This document shows, in pieces, positions 6,760 through 7,045 of a stretch of 7,045 nt of DNA; position 1 is the stretch's first letter; every line of letters begins with the position of its first letter. Position numbers and translations under genes: made by a program. Location: NCBI GenBank assembly GCA_947476855.1, contig CANJSR010000263.1:1-7045 (forward strand), in the 5' to 3' direction. The notes under the pieces were generated by a model, which was given only the letters and a program-made list of their open reading frames with translations, was not told where the DNA came from and did no database searches. Source of the stretch: Acetobacteraceae bacterium. GTDB lineage: Bacteria; Pseudomonadota; Alphaproteobacteria; Acetobacterales; Acetobacteraceae.

Positions 6760-6985
6760 GCCCTGCGTACTGCCGCAGCAGGTCGATCAGGTCACCAATC
6801 GAGGCGACTCCGGCCAACGCTTCGTTGGGCACGCGGATGCAGAGGGATTCCATCGCCAACGTGGCCACGTCGACACGGTCGATCGAGGTGGCGCCCAGTT
6901 CGGTCATGCTCCGCGCCGGGACCACCAGATCGGCCGGCACGTCGGGCAAGGTCTCCCGCACCAAGGCCAGGACGACCTCGGTCAC
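6752..6985 (-). CDS. acpK: Donor acyl carrier protein of the beta-branching cassette (5' end uncertain)
   Basis: A small carrier protein or domain whose phosphopantetheine attachment site is Ser34 in ELGATSIDRVDV (29-40, counting from the GTG at 6985). The LGAxSIDR form, rather than the GxDSL of most PKS carriers, is typical of AcpK-like donor ACPs that work with PksF and PksG. It would carry malonyl, then acetyl, on its phosphopantetheine arm. It is the first gene seen in the minus-strand operon and overlaps the KS start by 8 nt. The start is not settled. The GTG at 6985 overlaps a TGA in another frame (GTGA), which would suit a coupled upstream gene. However, the ACP frame itself also stays open to the window edge for 20 more codons, so the domain could be the end of a larger protein. 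No clear ribosome binding site precedes the GTG. Confidence 0.82.
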   Translation of the reverse strand: MTEVVLALVRETLPDVPADLVVPARSMTELGATSIDRVDVATLAMESLCIRVPNEALAGVASIGDLIDLLRQYAGHG

Positions 6986-7045
6986 GCGATCGGACGGCGT
7001 ATCGGCCAGATGGGCGCGCAGGGCATCGGCCGCTTCGCCTCGGAA

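Noticed and set aside
1..7045. RNA genes, CRISPR arrays, insertion sequences, attachment sites and long repeats
   Set aside because: None were seen on reading both strands. Nearly all of the sequence is occupied by protein-coding genes.

Overview
This window looks like the inside of a trans-AT type polyketide (or PKS/NRPS) biosynthetic gene cluster from a high-GC Gram-negative bacterium. Codon third positions are strongly G/C, genes are packed end to end, and the gene families are typical of proteobacterial trans-AT clusters. An alphaproteobacterium is my best guess, but the sequence alone does not fix the taxon.

Layout, left to right. (1) Positions 1-563, plus strand: the C-terminal part of a PfaD-type enoyl reductase that starts outside the window. 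(2) Positions 524-1402, minus strand: a class I SAM-dependent methyltransferase whose 3' end overlaps the PfaD gene tail to tail by 40 bp. (3) Positions 1403-1499: the only real intergenic gap, 97 bp between divergent genes, holding ribosome binding sites and a possible promoter. (4) Positions 1500-2837, plus strand: a soluble cytochrome P450. (5) Positions 2838-2844: a 7-bp gap between convergent genes, inside a small hairpin. (6) Positions 2845 to the right edge, minus strand: an unbroken run of overlapping genes, in transcription order donor ACP, Cys-to-Ser decarboxylating ketosynthase, HMG-CoA-synthase-like enzyme, ECH1 dehydratase and ECH2 decarboxylase.

The minus-strand run is a complete beta-branching (HMGS or 'HCS') cassette of the PksF/G/H/I-AcpK kind. 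By family knowledge, the KS decarboxylates malonyl on the donor ACP to acetyl-ACP. The HMGS adds that acetyl unit to a beta-keto group of the chain held on an acceptor ACP of the megasynthase. ECH1 then dehydrates and ECH2 decarboxylates, leaving a methyl-type branch at a former carbonyl carbon. The PfaD enzyme acts in trans to saturate selected enoyl intermediates. The P450 and methyltransferase are probably tailoring enzymes that hydroxylate and methylate the product.

The families are known; the product is not identifiable from this window because no megasynthase module is visible. The points most worth checking are the ACP frame that stays open to the right edge, the fully overlapping operon, the 40-bp antiparallel gene overlap, and the unusual residue in the P450 C-helix. 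I saw no RNA genes, mobile elements, CRISPR arrays or long repeats.
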